Source: Natrinema salinisoli
GTDB lineage: Archaea > Halobacteriota > Halobacteria > Halobacteriales > Natrialbaceae
Assembly (NCBI RefSeq): GCF_020405205.1
Contig: NZ_CP084469.1
Coordinates: 372,001-436,000 of the forward strand
DNA length: 64,000 nucleotides
Direction: 5' to 3'
Below the pieces are notes generated by a model. It saw nothing but the letters and a program-made list of their open reading frames with translations, had not been told where the DNA came from and did not search any database. The translations under genes were made by a program, and so were the position numbers. How positions within the stretch are numbered: the stretch's first letter is position 1; every line of letters starts with the position of its first letter. Below are positions 63,927-64,000 of this stretch, one piece after another.

Positions 63927-64000
63927 CACACCTGGATATCCACGGTCACCGGTGTCGTTCGATTCGCGTTCGCCACTCCGGAGGAACGGACTGGGACCCG

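Noticed and set aside
1..64000. CRISPR arrays, rRNA, tRNA or intact transposase
   Set aside because: No regular direct-repeat array, rRNA or cloverleaf pattern, nor transposase motif was found on reading both strands by eye; a covariance-model scan would be needed to exclude small RNA genes.

Overview
The window is a stretch of chromosome from a halophilic archaeon (class Halobacteria). Supporting signs are high GC with G/C-rich third codon positions, strongly acidic proteins (runs of D and E), twin-arginine signal peptides on lipoproteins, many TATA boxes about 26-28 nt upstream of a start codon (leaderless mRNAs), and families largely confined to haloarchaea (HalOD1, Htur_1727-type radical-SAM partner, CGCGG peptide, PccX, archaeal beta proteasome subunit). 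A Natrialbales-type genome is plausible but cannot be proved from sequence alone. No rRNA, tRNA, CRISPR array or intact insertion sequence was seen.

Layout. 1-5.2 kb: an Mrp/ApbC Fe-S carrier ATPase with a coupled downstream gene (cut by the edge), small conserved proteins, an eIF-2B-like protein, a DUF389 membrane protein and a ThuA-like protein. 5.2-12.7 kb: a Gfo/Idh/MocA oxidoreductase, the proteasome beta subunit, UPF0212, an HTH-CBS regulator, an MFS carrier, an HTH regulator with two tandem dyads in front of it, and a Tat-exported protein. 12.9-20.7 kb: an aldo/keto reductase, an FNT channel fused to two universal-stress domains, and a three-gene ABC export operon in which one permease carries a C-terminal PrsW-like protease domain. 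20.7-25.3 kb: an RHH/PIN toxin-antitoxin pair behind a perfect palindrome, small proteins, a probable dispersed repeat, a divergent flavin reductase/HxlR pair, UPF0179 and a DUF5820-like protein.

25.6-33.6 kb: a tightly overlapping operon of two different PrkA-type kinases, a DUF444 (YeaH/YhbH) protein and SpoVR, possibly led by a small coupled ORF. 33.7-41.5 kb: HEAT-repeat protein, YjbQ, PadR regulator, zinc-ribbon protein, beta-CASP nuclease, GDPD, SDR and a sodium-dependent transporter. 42-53.7 kb: a complete branched-chain amino acid ABC importer (livHMGF plus livK) beside propionyl-CoA carboxylase genes (pccB, pccX, then pccA after a lipoprotein and a stomatin-like gene). Uptake of Val/Ile next to the enzyme that consumes their propionyl-CoA product makes metabolic sense.

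54.1-63.3 kb is the most unusual part. Two radical SAM/SPASM enzymes flank an Htur_1727-type partner protein. Close by lie a CGCGG-type candidate modified peptide, a MoaD-like beta-grasp protein ending in Phe-Cys-Cys instead of Gly-Gly, a micro zinc-finger protein and two polytopic His-containing membrane proteins resembling NnrS/haem-copper oxidase subunit I. This could be a peptide-maturation (RiPP-like) system, a haem/denitrification accessory locus, or both. The window closes with a Na+/H+ antiporter and a short HalOD1 protein behind an AT-rich, dyad-containing leader.
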